From Mycobacterium haemophilum DSM 44634 (lineage in GTDB: Bacteria; Actinomycetota; Actinomycetes; Mycobacteriales; Mycobacteriaceae): 64,000 bases of DNA. The stretch spans positions 1,720,687 through 1,784,686 of the forward strand of contig NZ_CP011883.2 of NCBI RefSeq assembly GCF_000340435.2. The letters are read 5' to 3'. Position 1 is the stretch's first letter, and each line of letters opens with the position of its first letter. The translations under genes were made by a program, and so were the position numbers. A model generated the notes under the pieces. That model saw only the letters and a program-made list of their open reading frames with translations, made no database searches and was not told the DNA's origin. Below are positions 42,804 through 52,085 of the stretch, piece by piece.

Positions 42804-44081
42804 GTGACGGAGTCATTCACTGCGTTTTCTGGGCCCAAGGGGGTACCGGACTATCTTCCGCCGGACTCGGCGCAGTTTGTCGCGGTCCGTGATGGGTTGC
42901 TCACCGCCGCCCGCCGGGCCGGTTACGGCGACATCGAATTACCCGTCTTCGAGGACACCGCGCTGTTCGCTCGCGGCGTTGGTGAATCCACTGACGTGGT
43001 GGCCAAGGAAATGTACACGTTCGCTGACCGTGGTGACCGCTCGGTAACGCTGCGCCCCGAGGGCACCGCCGGGGTGGTGCGGGCGGTGATTGAGCACGGT
43101 CTGGACCGCGGCGCGTTGCCGGTGAAGCTGTGCTATGCGGGCCCGTTTTTCCGATACGAGCGTCCCCAGGCCGGCCGATACCGCCAACTGCAGCAGGTCG
43201 GCGTTGAAGCGATCGGCGTCGACGACCCGGCCCTGGACGCCGAGGTGATCGCCATCGCCGACGTCGGCTTCCGCTCCCTGGGCTTGGACGGGTTCCGGTT
43301 AGAAATCACTTCCCTGGGCGATGAGACCTGCCGCCCGCAATATCGAGAACTGTTGCAGGAGTTCCTCTTTCAGCTTGACCTTGATGAGGACACCCGCCGA
43401 CGCGCCGAGCTTAACCCGCTGCGGGTGCTCGACGACAAACGACCCCAGGTGCAGGCGATGACAGCCGAAGCGCCGGTGTTGCTCGACCACTTGTCCGATG
43501 TCGCCAAGCAGCACTTCGATACGGTGCTGGCTCACCTGGACGCCTTGCGGGTGCCATATGTCATCAACCCGCGGATGGTGCGGGGACTGGATTACTACAC
43601 GAAAACCACCTTCGAGTTCGTCCACCCCGGCTTGGGCGCGCAATCCGGCATCGGCGGCGGCGGACGGTATGACGGTCTGATGCATCAGCTCGGCGGACAG
43701 GACCTGTCGGGCATCGGATTCGGGCTCGGGGTGGACCGGACCTTGCTGGCCCTGCGCGCCGAGGGCAAGACCGTGGGGGAAACCACGCGCTGCGACGTGT
43801 TCGGCGTGCCGCTAAGCGAAACGGCCAAGCTCAAGGTGGCGGTGTTGGCCGGGCGGCTGCGTGCTGCTGACGTCCGCGTCGACCTGGCCTACGGGGCGCG
43901 CGGACTCAAGGGTGCGATGCGCGCGGCGGACCGTTCCGGTGCCCGCGTCGCGCTGGTAGTCGGTGATCGAGATATCGAGGCCGGCACCGTCGGGGTGAAG
44001 GATCTAGCCACCGGTGAGCAGGTCTCGGTTCCTGTGGATTCGGTTGTCGCCGACGTGATTTCACGGCTGGCGCCGGGTTAG
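42804..44081 (+). CDS. hisS: Histidyl-tRNA synthetase
   Basis: 425 residues from GTG 42804, three bases after the preceding stop. Class II synthetase: motif 1 around 'AARRAGYGDIELPVFEDTALFARGVGE', motif 2 'CYAGPFFRYERPQAGRYRQLQQVGVEAIG', the histidine-specific 'RGLDYYTKTTFEF' and 'GGGRYDGLMHQLGG', motif 3 'GIGFGLGVDRTLLAL', and a C-terminal anticodon-binding domain. It charges tRNA-His. Confidence 0.96.
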   Translation: MTESFTAFSGPKGVPDYLPPDSAQFVAVRDGLLTAARRAGYGDIELPVFEDTALFARGVGESTDVVAKEMYTFADRGDRSVTLRPEGTAGVVRAVIEHGLDRGALPVKLCYAGPFFRYERPQAGRYRQLQQVGVEAIGVDDPALDAEVIAIADVGFRSLGLDGFRLEITSLGDETCRPQYRELLQEFLFQLDLDEDTRRRAELNPLRVLDDKRPQVQAMTAEAPVLLDHLSDVAKQHFDTVLAHLDALRVPYVINPRMVRGLDYYTKTTFEFVHPGLGAQSGIGGGGRYDGLMHQLGGQDLSGIGFGLGVDRTLLALRAEGKTVGETTRCDVFGVPLSETAKLKVAVLAGRLRAADVRVDLAYGARGLKGAMRAADRSGARVALVVGDRDIEAGTVGVKDLATGEQVSVPVDSVVADVISRLAPG

Positions 44082-44214
44082 CTTGGCCGAACTCGCCGGA
44101 CGAAATTTGTCGTTCGCCTGAATCAGGCACCGCCGCTATCTACCATACGGTTCAAGAATTGACTAAGCCGTAAAAGCCGTTCGGCGGAGATGCTGAGGCG
44201 TTGGGAGGCAAAGC

Positions 44215-46254
44215 ATGTCGTTTGTGATCGCGGTCCCGGAGTTGGTGGCGGCCGCAGCGACAGATCTGCAGGGAATCGGTACTTCGCTGAGCGAAGCCAA
44301 CGCCGCGGCGACCGCCCAGATAACCGGAGTACTGGCGGCCGGTGCTGATGACGTGTCGGCGGCCATTGCGGCGTTGTTTTCCGGGCATGGCCAGGCCTAC
44401 CAGGCGCTCAGCACCCAGGTGGCGCAATTTCACCAACAGTTCGTCCAGGCGCTCAATGCCGGTGCGGCGCAGTACGCCAGCGCTGAGGCGGCAAACGTCT
44501 CGCCGTTGCAGACCCTGGAGCAGGATCTATTGGGTCTGATCAACGCGCCCACACCGAGGCGCTGCTGGGGCGCCCGCTAATTGGTAACGGCACTCCCGGG
44601 ACGGCAACACAACCCAACGGGGGCCCCGGGGGCTTGTTGTACGGCAATGGTGGCGACGGCTTCACCAACCCTGGGCAGGGGATCGCCGGTGGCAATGGCG
44701 GTGATGCTGGGCTGATCGGCAACGGCGGGGCCGGTGGTGGTGGCGGCACCGCCGCGGCAGGCGGCAACGGTGGCCACGGCGGGTGGCTGTTCGGCAACGG
44801 CGGGATCGGCGGGGTCGGCGGCGACGGCACCGGAGCAGGCTTCGCTGGCGCCGCCAATGGTGGCAATGGCGGGGTCGGCGGCGCTGCCGGGCTATGGGGC
44901 ACTGGAGGCGCCGGCGGGAATGGCGGCAACGGCGCAACCGGCGGCAACGGTGGCAATGGCGGGGATGGCGGCGCCGGCGGGGTGTATGGCAACGGTGGGG
45001 TAGGCGGCAATGGCGGGGTCGGTGGGGACTCGTTCGGCCGCGGCGCCACCGGTGGCACCGGTGGCAATGGTGGCAACGGTGGCACCGGGGGTCTGTGGGG
45101 TGATGGTGGGGCAGCCGGCAGCGGTGGAGCCGGCGGCCGAGGTGCCAGGTTCGGCGGCAGCACCGGCGATGGCGGCCTCGGAGGGCACGGTGGCAATGCC
45201 CAGTGGATTGGCGATGGCGGGGCCGGCGGGGCGGCGGGGCGGAGGCCAGGGTGGGATCGGCGGCGACGGCGGTACCGGCGGGCAGTTGTTCGGCAACGGC
45301 GGTCACGGCGGCGACGGTGGGCTCGCTAGCCCAGGGCGCGGCGCCGGAATCGGAGGGGCCGGCGGTAATGGCGGTGACGCCGTCGGGCTGTTCGGCTACG
45401 GGGGTGCCGGCGGGACCGGCGGGATCGGCATTGGTGGCAACGGCGGGGCCGGCGGCAATGGCGGCACGGCTGGGGTGATCGGTCGCGGTGGTGACGGTGG
45501 GGCCGGCGCCCTGGACATCGGGGGTGGAACTGCCGGTGTTGGCGGTAACGGCGGCGACGCACGGTTTATCGGTGATGGCGGTAACGGCGGTGCCGGCGCA
45601 CCCGGGTTAGCAGGTCTTGGCGGGGCCGGCGGCAACGGTGGATTCCTCATCGGCGACGGTGGTAACGGCGGTGCCGGTGCCCGTGGCGGGGATAGCGGCT
45701 ATCTCGCCGGCAATGGCGGCAAGGGTGGGGATGGCGTGATCGTCGGAGACGGCTCGGCTGGCGGCAATGGCGGCAACGCTGTGGGATTGTTCGGCCACGG
45801 CGGGCTGGGCGGAGTCGGCGGGACAGATGTGAACACCGGCAACGGGCTGACCGGTGGCTTTGGCGGTAGCGGCGCACTGTTGATCGGCGCCGGCGGCAAC
45901 GGCGGCGCCGGCGGGTTCGGTCTCGCCGGAATCGGCGGCACCGGAGGCCACGGCGGCGACGCTATCGGTGTGTTCGGCAACGGCGGGGCCGGCGGGACCG
46001 GCGGGATCAGCATCGTCGGCGGTGGTGGTGACGGTGGCGGCGGTGGTAACGGTGGCTTGATCGGCAACGGCGGTCCCGGTGGTGACGCGGGTGCCAGCGC
46101 CAGCTTTGCGCCCGGCAATGGTGGCAGCGGCGGTAACGCTCGCCTGATCGGCAACGGCGGCAATGGCGGGGCCGGCAACTTCGGCGGCAACGGCGGCATG
46201 GGCGGCAACGGTGGTCAATTGGCGGGCGCTCCAGGGATCACGGGGGCGGTGTAG
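44215..46254 (+). pseudogene. PE_PGRS gene with two frame breaks
   Basis: ATG 44215, with GGGAGG upstream. The PE domain (about 95 residues, 'MSFVIAVPELVAAAATDLQG', 'DDVSAAIAALFSGHGQAYQAL') and linker 'LLGLINAPT' are intact. At about 44549-44556 two extra bases shift the frame, so the PE reading stops at 44580. The Gly-Gly-Asn-rich PGRS part continues in frame 3 until about 45230-45240, where a second one-base shift in a G/C run returns it to the original PE frame through to the TAG at 46254. With both corrected it would be a protein of about 680 residues. PE_PGRS proteins are ESX-5-exported surface proteins. Confidence 0.85.
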
Positions 46255-46282
46255 CGCTTCCGGGCAAGGACTTGACAGATCA

Positions 46283-46298
46283 TCGAACTAATGTTCGA
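46283..46298 (+). promoter_or_regulatory. Perfect SOS box upstream of the radical SAM gene
   Basis: TCGAAC-TAAT-GTTCGA is an exact match to the mycobacterial LexA-box consensus and lies 8 bases before the ATG at 46307. TTGACA at 46272-46277 could be a -35, and TAATGT (46289-46294), inside the box, fits a -10, which would give a nearly leaderless mRNA. LexA binding here would block the promoter directly. Confidence 0.88.
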
Positions 46299-46306
46299 AT
46301 AACTGC

Positions 46307-47335
46307 ATGCGCTGGGCTGGTCAGGCCGTCGCGGTCAACGGGATGCCCGTCGACGACGGGGCGTTGCCGGGGCTGCAGCGGATCGGCCTGGTCCGAAGCG
46401 TGCGCGTTCCGCGTTTCGGGGGCATCACCTTTCACGAGGTGCTATGTAAATCAGCGCTAAACAAGGTGCCGGACTCGGCCGCGTTGCCGTTTCGGTATAC
46501 CGTCAACGGCTATCGCGGCTGCTCGCACGGCTGTCGTTATTGTTTCGCGCGTCCCAGCCATGAATATCTGGATTTCAACTGCGGCACTGACTTTGACACA
46601 CAGGTGGTGGTGAAGACCAATGTTGCCGATGTCCTGCGCCACGAGCTGCATCGGCCGTCGTGGCGGCAGGAAACCGTCGCCCTGGGCACCAACACCGATC
46701 CCTACCAGCGGGCCGAGGGCTGCTACGCACTGATGCCCGGCATCATCGGCGCGCTCGTCGGGTCCGGTACGCCGCTGTCAATCTTGACCAAAGGCACCCT
46801 GCTGCGCCGGGACTTACCGCTCATCGCCGACGCCGCGCAACAGGTCCCGGTGTCGGTGTCGGTGTCGCTGGCAGTAGCGGACGCGGAGCTGCACCGCGAC
46901 GTCGAACCGGGCGCACCGACGCCGCAGGCGCGTCTGGGGCTGATCAGCGCAATCCGCGACGCCGGTCTGGACTGCCATGTGATGGTGGCGCCGGTCCTGC
47001 CGCATCTCACCGACTCCATCGAGCACCTCGACCGGCTGCTTGGCCAGATCGCGGCCGCCGGCGCCACCGGTGCGACGGTTTTCGGTCTCCATCTGCGTGG
47101 TGCGACTCGCGGCTGGTTCATGTCCTGGTTGGCCGGTGCGCATCCCGAACTCGTCGGCCAGTACCGGGAGCTCTACCGGCGCGGAGCGTATCTGCCGCCG
47201 GGCTACCGCGAGATGCTTCGGCAACGCGCTGCGTCGCTGATGACGAAGTATCGGCTGATGGGTGATCACCGCCGGTTGCCGCTGGCGACCACATCGGCGG
47301 TGGTTCCGGTAGCTGCCCAGCCGACCCTGTTCTGA
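46307..47335 (+). CDS. Radical SAM protein, Rv2578c-like, LexA-controlled
   Basis: 342 residues from ATG 46307. The CX3CX2C cluster-binding motif is 'CSHGCRYCFARP', followed by 'ALGTNTDPYQRAEGCYALMPGIIGAL' and 'LSILTKGTLLRRDLPLIA' typical of the SPL-like (spore photoproduct lyase-related) radical SAM group. It binds a [4Fe-4S] cluster and SAM to start radical chemistry. The SOS box points to DNA repair or damage response. The exact reaction is not known for this mycobacterial family. Confidence 0.9.
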   Translation: MRWAGQAVAVNGMPVDDGALPGLQRIGLVRSVRVPRFGGITFHEVLCKSALNKVPDSAALPFRYTVNGYRGCSHGCRYCFARPSHEYLDFNCGTDFDTQVVVKTNVADVLRHELHRPSWRQETVALGTNTDPYQRAEGCYALMPGIIGALVGSGTPLSILTKGTLLRRDLPLIADAAQQVPVSVSVSLAVADAELHRDVEPGAPTPQARLGLISAIRDAGLDCHVMVAPVLPHLTDSIEHLDRLLGQIAAAGATGATVFGLHLRGATRGWFMSWLAGAHPELVGQYRELYRRGAYLPPGYREMLRQRAASLMTKYRLMGDHRRLPLATTSAVVPVAAQPTLF

Positions 47336-47336
47336 G

Positions 47337-48941
47337 TTATGCGGCGCGCGGCTTGGTGAGAGTGAACTGGTCTATTGCGGTGATAGCGCCGAACGGCCCG
47401 CTCACCGCGTAATACGTTGCCTTGATTGACATATTGCCGCCTGGTTGACCTGGATCGACGTCGAAAGCCGCAACGCCGTAAGGGTTGTCGCGGTCGCGAA
47501 ATGCCGACCACGCCGCATCCTCTAAAACGTAGATCGGTGCCTTGCGCCCGATCGCAGGATCAAATGCGCCGACGCCGGTCAACACGCGGCACCGGGGTTG
47601 CGGGAACAGCAGCGCGTTGCTGGGCAGCGAGGTACCGCCGCCGCCGATGACCATGTGCACCGTGCCCCTGGTGGCGTCGATGAGGTCGTTGCGGGTGTCG
47701 ACGGGGATTGGTGTTCGGGTGTCGGTGCCCAATGTTCCGCGCAACGGGTGTGAGCGCTCGTAGTGGTGTTCGTGGCCGCACACCACCAGATCGACCCCGT
47801 ACTGGTCGAACAACGGCAGCCATTCCTCGCGGATCCCGAGGTCGGCGCCATTGGCGCGGTCAGCGGTGGAGATCGCCGTCTGATGCATACAAACGACCAC
47901 CCAGTCAATATCCGGATCGCGCCGGGCGTCGGCGAGTTCTGCTGCAAGCCAGCGCTTTTGCTCTCCAGCCGAGTATCCGTGCACGTATGAGTTACCGCCA
48001 TCTTGGAAGGCCACGTCGTCGTTGTTTAGGCTGATTACCCGCACCGAGCTGGCGGTGAACGAGTACCACAGCCCACGCAGCTGCGGGCTAGAGCCCGAAT
48101 CGGGCACCGCAAAGTAAGTCTGATAGGCGCCGTAACCGATTGGCCCGTTGCCTAATTCGTTCTCGTGATTGCCGGCGGCCGGCATCCACGGCCGGTACCG
48201 CGCCGAGCGGGTGTTGTTATCAAGCCAGTCCGACCAGGTGCGGATCCGGTCTCGGGCGAGGTTGGCGTAGCACAGGTCACCGTTCACGAGGTTGAACAGC
48301 GGAGCGATGCGTTCGATCGCGATCGTGGTATCGCCGGCTGCGGGCGATCCAATGTTGTCGCTTACGTATGTGCCATTGGTCAACCTGCCTAGCGCCGGAG
48401 TGGATTGGTCGCCGAAACTGGTGAAGCGCAGCGGTTTTCGCCCTGCTGGTGCGGTGCGGACGGTCCCCAGCTCGGGTGCCGCACCGTCGTGGACCGCCGC
48501 GTAAATGTAGTCGGTGTCCGCGGTCAGGTTCGTCAAGCGGGCGTGGTTGACGCGGACCTCGGTGTTGGACTGCGCGTCTCGGTACGTTCGGGTTTCGGCC
48601 GGCACGGTTTGGCCAAACCCAGACGTCGGTGTGCCGAGCATGACGCGTGGGTTGCGGATGGCGTCGGTGGTGTGCCATGACACCACAACCTCGGTGGCGG
48701 CGTTTTTGCCGAATTGCAGATGCAGACCGCCCACCGGCGGCGCGCCATGTCGGTCCGGCTGGTACCACACCGTCGGGCCGCGCGGGTGAGACCACACCAG
48801 TGCGGCCCCACCTACCCCGACGCCCGCGCCAATGATCGCCGATACCGCGCTCGCCGTTAGCATGCGGCGGCGGTTGACGCCGGGTCTGATGTCCGGGGTG
48901 GCCGGGTCAGGGCCGTCGGCCCGTTGCGGATCGTCGCTCAT
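47337..48941 (-). CDS. Tat-exported purple acid phosphatase
   Basis: 534 residues. The N-terminus has a twin-arginine signal ('NRRRMLTASAVSAIIGAGVGVGG', about 24-50). A fibronectin-like domain follows, then a metallophosphoesterase with all purple-acid-phosphatase motifs: 'FGDQ', 'VNGDLCY' (GDxxY, the iron-ligand Tyr), 'AAGNHENE', 'VVCMHQT' and 'VVCGHEHHYERS'. It should bind a dinuclear Fe/metal centre and release phosphate from organic esters outside the membrane. H37Rv orthologue Rv2577. It is convergent with the radical SAM gene, two bases apart. Confidence 0.93.
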   Translation of the reverse strand: MSDDPQRADGPDPATPDIRPGVNRRRMLTASAVSAIIGAGVGVGGAALVWSHPRGPTVWYQPDRHGAPPVGGLHLQFGKNAATEVVVSWHTTDAIRNPRVMLGTPTSGFGQTVPAETRTYRDAQSNTEVRVNHARLTNLTADTDYIYAAVHDGAAPELGTVRTAPAGRKPLRFTSFGDQSTPALGRLTNGTYVSDNIGSPAAGDTTIAIERIAPLFNLVNGDLCYANLARDRIRTWSDWLDNNTRSARYRPWMPAAGNHENELGNGPIGYGAYQTYFAVPDSGSSPQLRGLWYSFTASSVRVISLNNDDVAFQDGGNSYVHGYSAGEQKRWLAAELADARRDPDIDWVVVCMHQTAISTADRANGADLGIREEWLPLFDQYGVDLVVCGHEHHYERSHPLRGTLGTDTRTPIPVDTRNDLIDATRGTVHMVIGGGGTSLPSNALLFPQPRCRVLTGVGAFDPAIGRKAPIYVLEDAAWSAFRDRDNPYGVAAFDVDPGQPGGNMSIKATYYAVSGPFGAITAIDQFTLTKPRAA

Positions 48942-49040
48942 TCATGCTTCATACCCGAGCCGGGCGACTGTTGGTACATCTGCCGGTGAACGTCTGCCGA
49001 GACCGCAGCTCGGGTCATTGAATCCGGTAGCGTCTTTGTC

Positions 49041-49358
49041 ATGACGGGCCTGCGAAAAGTGATCAGCGCGGTCGCGATGACAACGTGTGCGGCGGTGCCG
49101 GAAGTCGCAGCGACTGCGCCGACGGCAGCCGCGGACCCCGAGGTCATCAGGTGATCTACACCGTGACAATCACCAGCGATCTGATCGCCACTGGTCTATA
49201 CGACCACGCTGGCACATCCGAACCAATGGGCGATCGTTACCGCCAGCGGGGGGCTGCGGGTCAATCCCGAATTCCACTGTGAGGTCGCGGTGGACGGTCA
49301 GACAGTAGTATCGCAAAACGGTGGCAGCGGCGTTTCGTGCTCGACGCGGCCCTGGTAA
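49041..49358 (+). pseudogene. Small secreted protein, Rv2576c-like, disrupted by frameshifts
   Basis: ATG 49041 opens a signal peptide (MTGLRKVISAVAM...AAADPE) that hits a TGA at 49152-49154. An 8-base insertion (catcaggt, about 49146-49153) breaks it: the next frame reads 'VIYTVTITSDLIATGLY', and a further one-base shift near 49198 leads to 'TTTLAHPNQWAIVTASGG' ... 'VNPEFHCEVAVDGQTVVSQ' ... 'RPW', ending at 49358 in the original frame. The joined product would be about 100 residues. It diverges from the phosphatase gene by 99 bp, as Rv2576c does from Rv2577. Confidence 0.7.
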
Positions 49359-50035
49359 TCGGCCCGGTGCGGTGACATGGTGCATGTCGATGTCAGAAGC
49401 TCGGCAAGATCCCGGCTGGCGGTGGGTGGCGGATGTTGGGTCGCGCCATGGGCAATCCCAATTGGCCAACAGCGAGCTGTTGGCAGACGAACGTAAGAAA
49501 CCGCGGCCGCGTTCTGGCAACGGGGCCAACGCGTGGTTTGCCAAACATGGCATCACAGTGCGATGACCATACCGACATTGAGCACCGTCGCACCCGACCC
49601 TGCCCGCCTCAGACCAACGGCGTCTCTGCATCTCAGGTCAGGACAGCTGGTGGGTGACCATCGACGCGGGTCTGCCCGTCATCGTTGGCGTCTCAGATGT
49701 GACCATCACCAAGACGATTCGGCGTGCCAAACATGCGCAACAGGCCAGCGCCGACGCGGTGACGATGCTGCAGGTGTCCTACTCAGTGGCGGCCGGTTGC
49801 GCTTCTGCTACGGGAGCAACCTGCTGCTGGTTGGAAGGCTGAAAAAAGCCGCCGCATCCGGAGACAACCTGGTTCGCGGGCATCGAAAGCGCTACCAGCG
49901 TGAGCATGATCCAGGCCGTGCGTCCGACTTTCAGTCTTTCGTGCAGTCGGCGGGCGGCCACGTCCAAGATCCGATCCCGTTTGCTCTGGGTGCCTCTCTT
50001 GCTTGCATTTCTCATGAGGCGCAACATAACAAGCG
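49359..50035. other. Degenerate interval with no confident gene
   Basis: About 680 bases with several short open frames but no domain I can name. A plus-strand frame near 49654-49842 ('WVTIDAGLPVIVGVSDVTITKTIRRAKHAQQ') has mycobacterial composition but no start signal. A minus-strand ORF at its right end is listed separately. It is best seen as decayed coding sequence. Confidence 0.5.
49779..50027 (-). CDS. Hypothetical short protein, possible TetR N-terminal remnant
   Basis: 82 residues from ATG 50027 or 78 from ATG 50015. 'RGTQSKRDRILDVAARRLHER' resembles the first helix of TetR regulators, but the HTH itself is absent; instead comes a hydrophobic segment ('TAWIMLTLVALSMPANQVV'), 'SGCGGFF' and a Gln/Ala-rich tail. 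It could instead be a small membrane or secreted protein. A strong palindrome and direct repeats lie just upstream, which argues for a regulated promoter. I cannot assign a function. Confidence 0.35.
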   Translation of the reverse strand: MLRLMRNASKRGTQSKRDRILDVAARRLHERLKVGRTAWIMLTLVALSMPANQVVSGCGGFFQPSNQQQVAPVAEAQPAATE

Positions 50036-50092
50036 AATGATCCGCATCAAGAGGATTTGCGGATCATTACGCATGATTACGCATCATTACAC
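50036..50092. promoter_or_regulatory. Palindrome plus direct repeats, operator-like
   Basis: aatgatccgca (50036-50046) and tgcggatcatt (50058-50068) form a perfect 11-base inverted repeat with an 11-base spacer. It is followed by three AT-rich direct repeats of the type atSattacgc (about 50063-50092: atcattacgc, atgattacgc, atcattacac). The AT content stands out from the surroundings. It lies in the gap between the Rv2575-like stop and the small minus-strand ORF, in the position of a promoter for that ORF. Confidence 0.5.
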
Positions 50093-50140
50093 TAGGTCGT
50101 CTCCTTCGCGTTGCACAAGACGTCGTGGGGCACGTCGCGG

Positions 50141-51016
50141 CTATCCCAAGTTTGTGGCGTCGAAGGTGTCACACTTGTTCGGGTCACCGGTCTGATATCC
50201 CACGGTGAACCACTTCTGCCGTTGCGCGGACGAACCGTGTGTCCACGATTCGGGGTTGGTGTGTCCGGTCGCGGCTTTCTGGATGCGATCGTCGCCCACC
50301 GAGGACGCAGCCGAGAGGGCGTCTTGGATGTCCTTGTCGCTCAACGGTTCCAGGTAGGGCACCCCAGTGCTGTCCTGCTTGACCGTCGACGCGTAGTGCG
50401 CCCACACGCCGGCGTAGCAGTCTGCCTGCAACTCAGTGCGCACGCCGTTGCCGTGGGCGCCCTGGGCGCCCTGCTGGGTGAGGCGGAGCACTCCTTGCAG
50501 GTTTTGTACGTGATGGCCATATTCGTGAGCCACCACGTACTCCTGGGCAAGTGGGCCGCCGCTGGAACCGAATTTGTCGACCAGCACTTGGAAGAAGTCG
50601 GTGTCAAAGTACGCCGTTCTATCCACTGGGCAGTAGAACGGTCCCACTGCGCTGGTGGCCGGTCCGCAACCGCTGTTCACCTGGCCGCTGAACAGCCGTA
50701 CGTGCGGACGGGTGTAGCCGCGCAGCAGTTGTTTCCAGACAGCGTCCACCGAGTTACCGGTGGCTACCACCCGGCACTGTACGTACTTGTTGGCATCGGC
50801 CCCGGTTTTGCACCTGTTCAAGTCGAAACCAGGCGCGACGTCATCGGTGGTGTCGATTCGCTGCTGGCTCAGAATGTCGCCCGGATCCACGCCCAAAAAC
50901 ATCGCGACCACCACGACCAGCAGCCCGCCGATGCCGCCCCCGATCGCTATCCGCCGCCCGCCGCCGGAGGTCGACGTGGTGCTGGTGTCGATCTGCATAC
51001 CCTCGTTGAAGGTCAT
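50141..51016 (-). CDS. YpfJ-type neutral zinc metallopeptidase, Rv2575-like
   Basis: 291 residues from ATG 51016, with GGAGCGTG just upstream; the frame runs 114 bases further without support. One N-terminal helix ('IGGLLVVVVAMFLGV') after a Gly/Arg segment, then the catalytic 'VAHEYGHHVQNLQGV' (HExxH) and the family's 'CYAGVWAHYAS' and 'YQTGDPNKCDTF' motifs. The active site should face the outside. The family's natural substrate is not known. Confidence 0.9.
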   Translation of the reverse strand: MTFNEGMQIDTSTTSTSGGGRRIAIGGGIGGLLVVVVAMFLGVDPGDILSQQRIDTTDDVAPGFDLNRCKTGADANKYVQCRVVATGNSVDAVWKQLLRGYTRPHVRLFSGQVNSGCGPATSAVGPFYCPVDRTAYFDTDFFQVLVDKFGSSGGPLAQEYVVAHEYGHHVQNLQGVLRLTQQGAQGAHGNGVRTELQADCYAGVWAHYASTVKQDSTGVPYLEPLSDKDIQDALSAASSVGDDRIQKAATGHTNPESWTHGSSAQRQKWFTVGYQTGDPNKCDTFDATNLG

Positions 51017-51104
51017 CACACGCTCCGTTGCACTTGCCCCTGCAAACTGACCCAGCCTGCAGTCCAGCTTTGCACACCGCAGCCCCCGAGCGTGGCCAGC
51101 GTTG

Positions 51105-52085
51105 CTAGCCGGGCCCGTCGCTGGCCGCACCCAGCAGCGGTACCACGACGTCGCTGATCGGGGTCGCCAGGTTGTGGACGCGTGCCTTGCGGATGATCAC
51201 CCCGTTGCGGATATCCCATTCCAGCCGCCGATGGTTTTCCCGGTCGGCCAGGATCGACGTGCCCATATCTTCTGGCGCCTGGCCGAAGAGCCCGACCAAC
51301 TCGTCGACTGCGTCGTCAGCTAGCCGCGCGCCTTCAGCCTGCGCGACGGCCAGACATTCGGCGACATAGCGGCGCGACAGCGCGGCGACGTCGTCGCGGC
51401 GAAACATTCCGCTGCGCCGCCCGGACAGCGCCATGAATCCGGCTAACGCATTGACCAGCAGCTTGCGCCAGGCCGCGGTGTGGAAATCCGGGTCGCAGTC
51501 CACCCGGCAGCCGGCGCCACGCAGCAGCTCGGCGACCGTCTCAGCCTCGGGTCCGGTGGGTAATACCAGCGCAGCTTCTCCGCGCAGCCGCACCCAGCCC
51601 TGCGGCTGGGTTTCGGCGGAATACCAGACGATCCCCGGAACCACGGCTGATGACGGGCAGAGCGGCTGCACCTGCTCGACCTGCTCAACACCGTTTTGCA
51701 GCACGGTGACAATGGTGTGCTCGTCACACAGCCCAGTCAGCCACCCGCGCACATCATCGTTTTGGGTGGCTTTGACCGCCAGCACCACGACGTCGACCGG
51801 GCCGGTCACCTCGCCGGGATCGGTGCGCACCGGACCGGGCACCACGATCCGATGGTTGCCGTCGGGCCGCAATTCGATGCTGTCGCGCGGCGTGTGACCA
51901 CACACCAGCACCGAATGCCCGGCTGCATGCAATAGTGCGGCGACCGTCGTGCCGACGGCGCCGGGACCGACCAGTGCGATCTTGGTTGTGGGGTTGGTGG
52001 CGATACGGCCGAAATTACACCGCCCCTTAGACTGGGCAGTCGTTATATGCCAAGTAAAAGGGGAGTGTTTGTGCTGCGTAGCCAC
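51105..52085 (-). CDS. Ketopantoate reductase (ApbA/PanE) family protein, Rv2573-like
   Basis: The frame is open from a GTG at 52085, but that start overlaps aspS on the other strand by 21 bases, so the true start is probably nearer the Rossmann motif 'KIALVGPGAVGTTVAALLHAAGH', which begins at about 51985; no ATG/GTG/TTG is visible in between. Conserved: 'VVVLAVKATQNDD', 'TVLQNGVEQ', and the catalytic Lys in 'AAWRKLLVNALAG' plus 'SILADRENHRRLEWD'. Members reduce 2-dehydropantoate or related 2-oxo acids with NADPH. Divergent from aspS. Confidence 0.8.
   Translation of the reverse strand: MATQHKHSPFTWHITTAQSKGRCNFGRIATNPTTKIALVGPGAVGTTVAALLHAAGHSVLVCGHTPRDSIELRPDGNHRIVVPGPVRTDPGEVTGPVDVVVLAVKATQNDDVRGWLTGLCDEHTIVTVLQNGVEQVEQVQPLCPSSAVVPGIVWYSAETQPQGWVRLRGEAALVLPTGPEAETVAELLRGAGCRVDCDPDFHTAAWRKLLVNALAGFMALSGRRSGMFRRDDVAALSRRYVAECLAVAQAEGARLADDAVDELVGLFGQAPEDMGTSILADRENHRRLEWDIRNGVIIRKARVHNLATPISDVVVPLLGAASDGPG

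Noticed and set aside
44540..46218. Long proline- and arginine-rich ORFs on the minus strand across the PGRS region
   Set aside because: They are antisense shadows of the Gly-Gly-Asn repeats; composition follows from GGC/GGN codons and no start signals are present.
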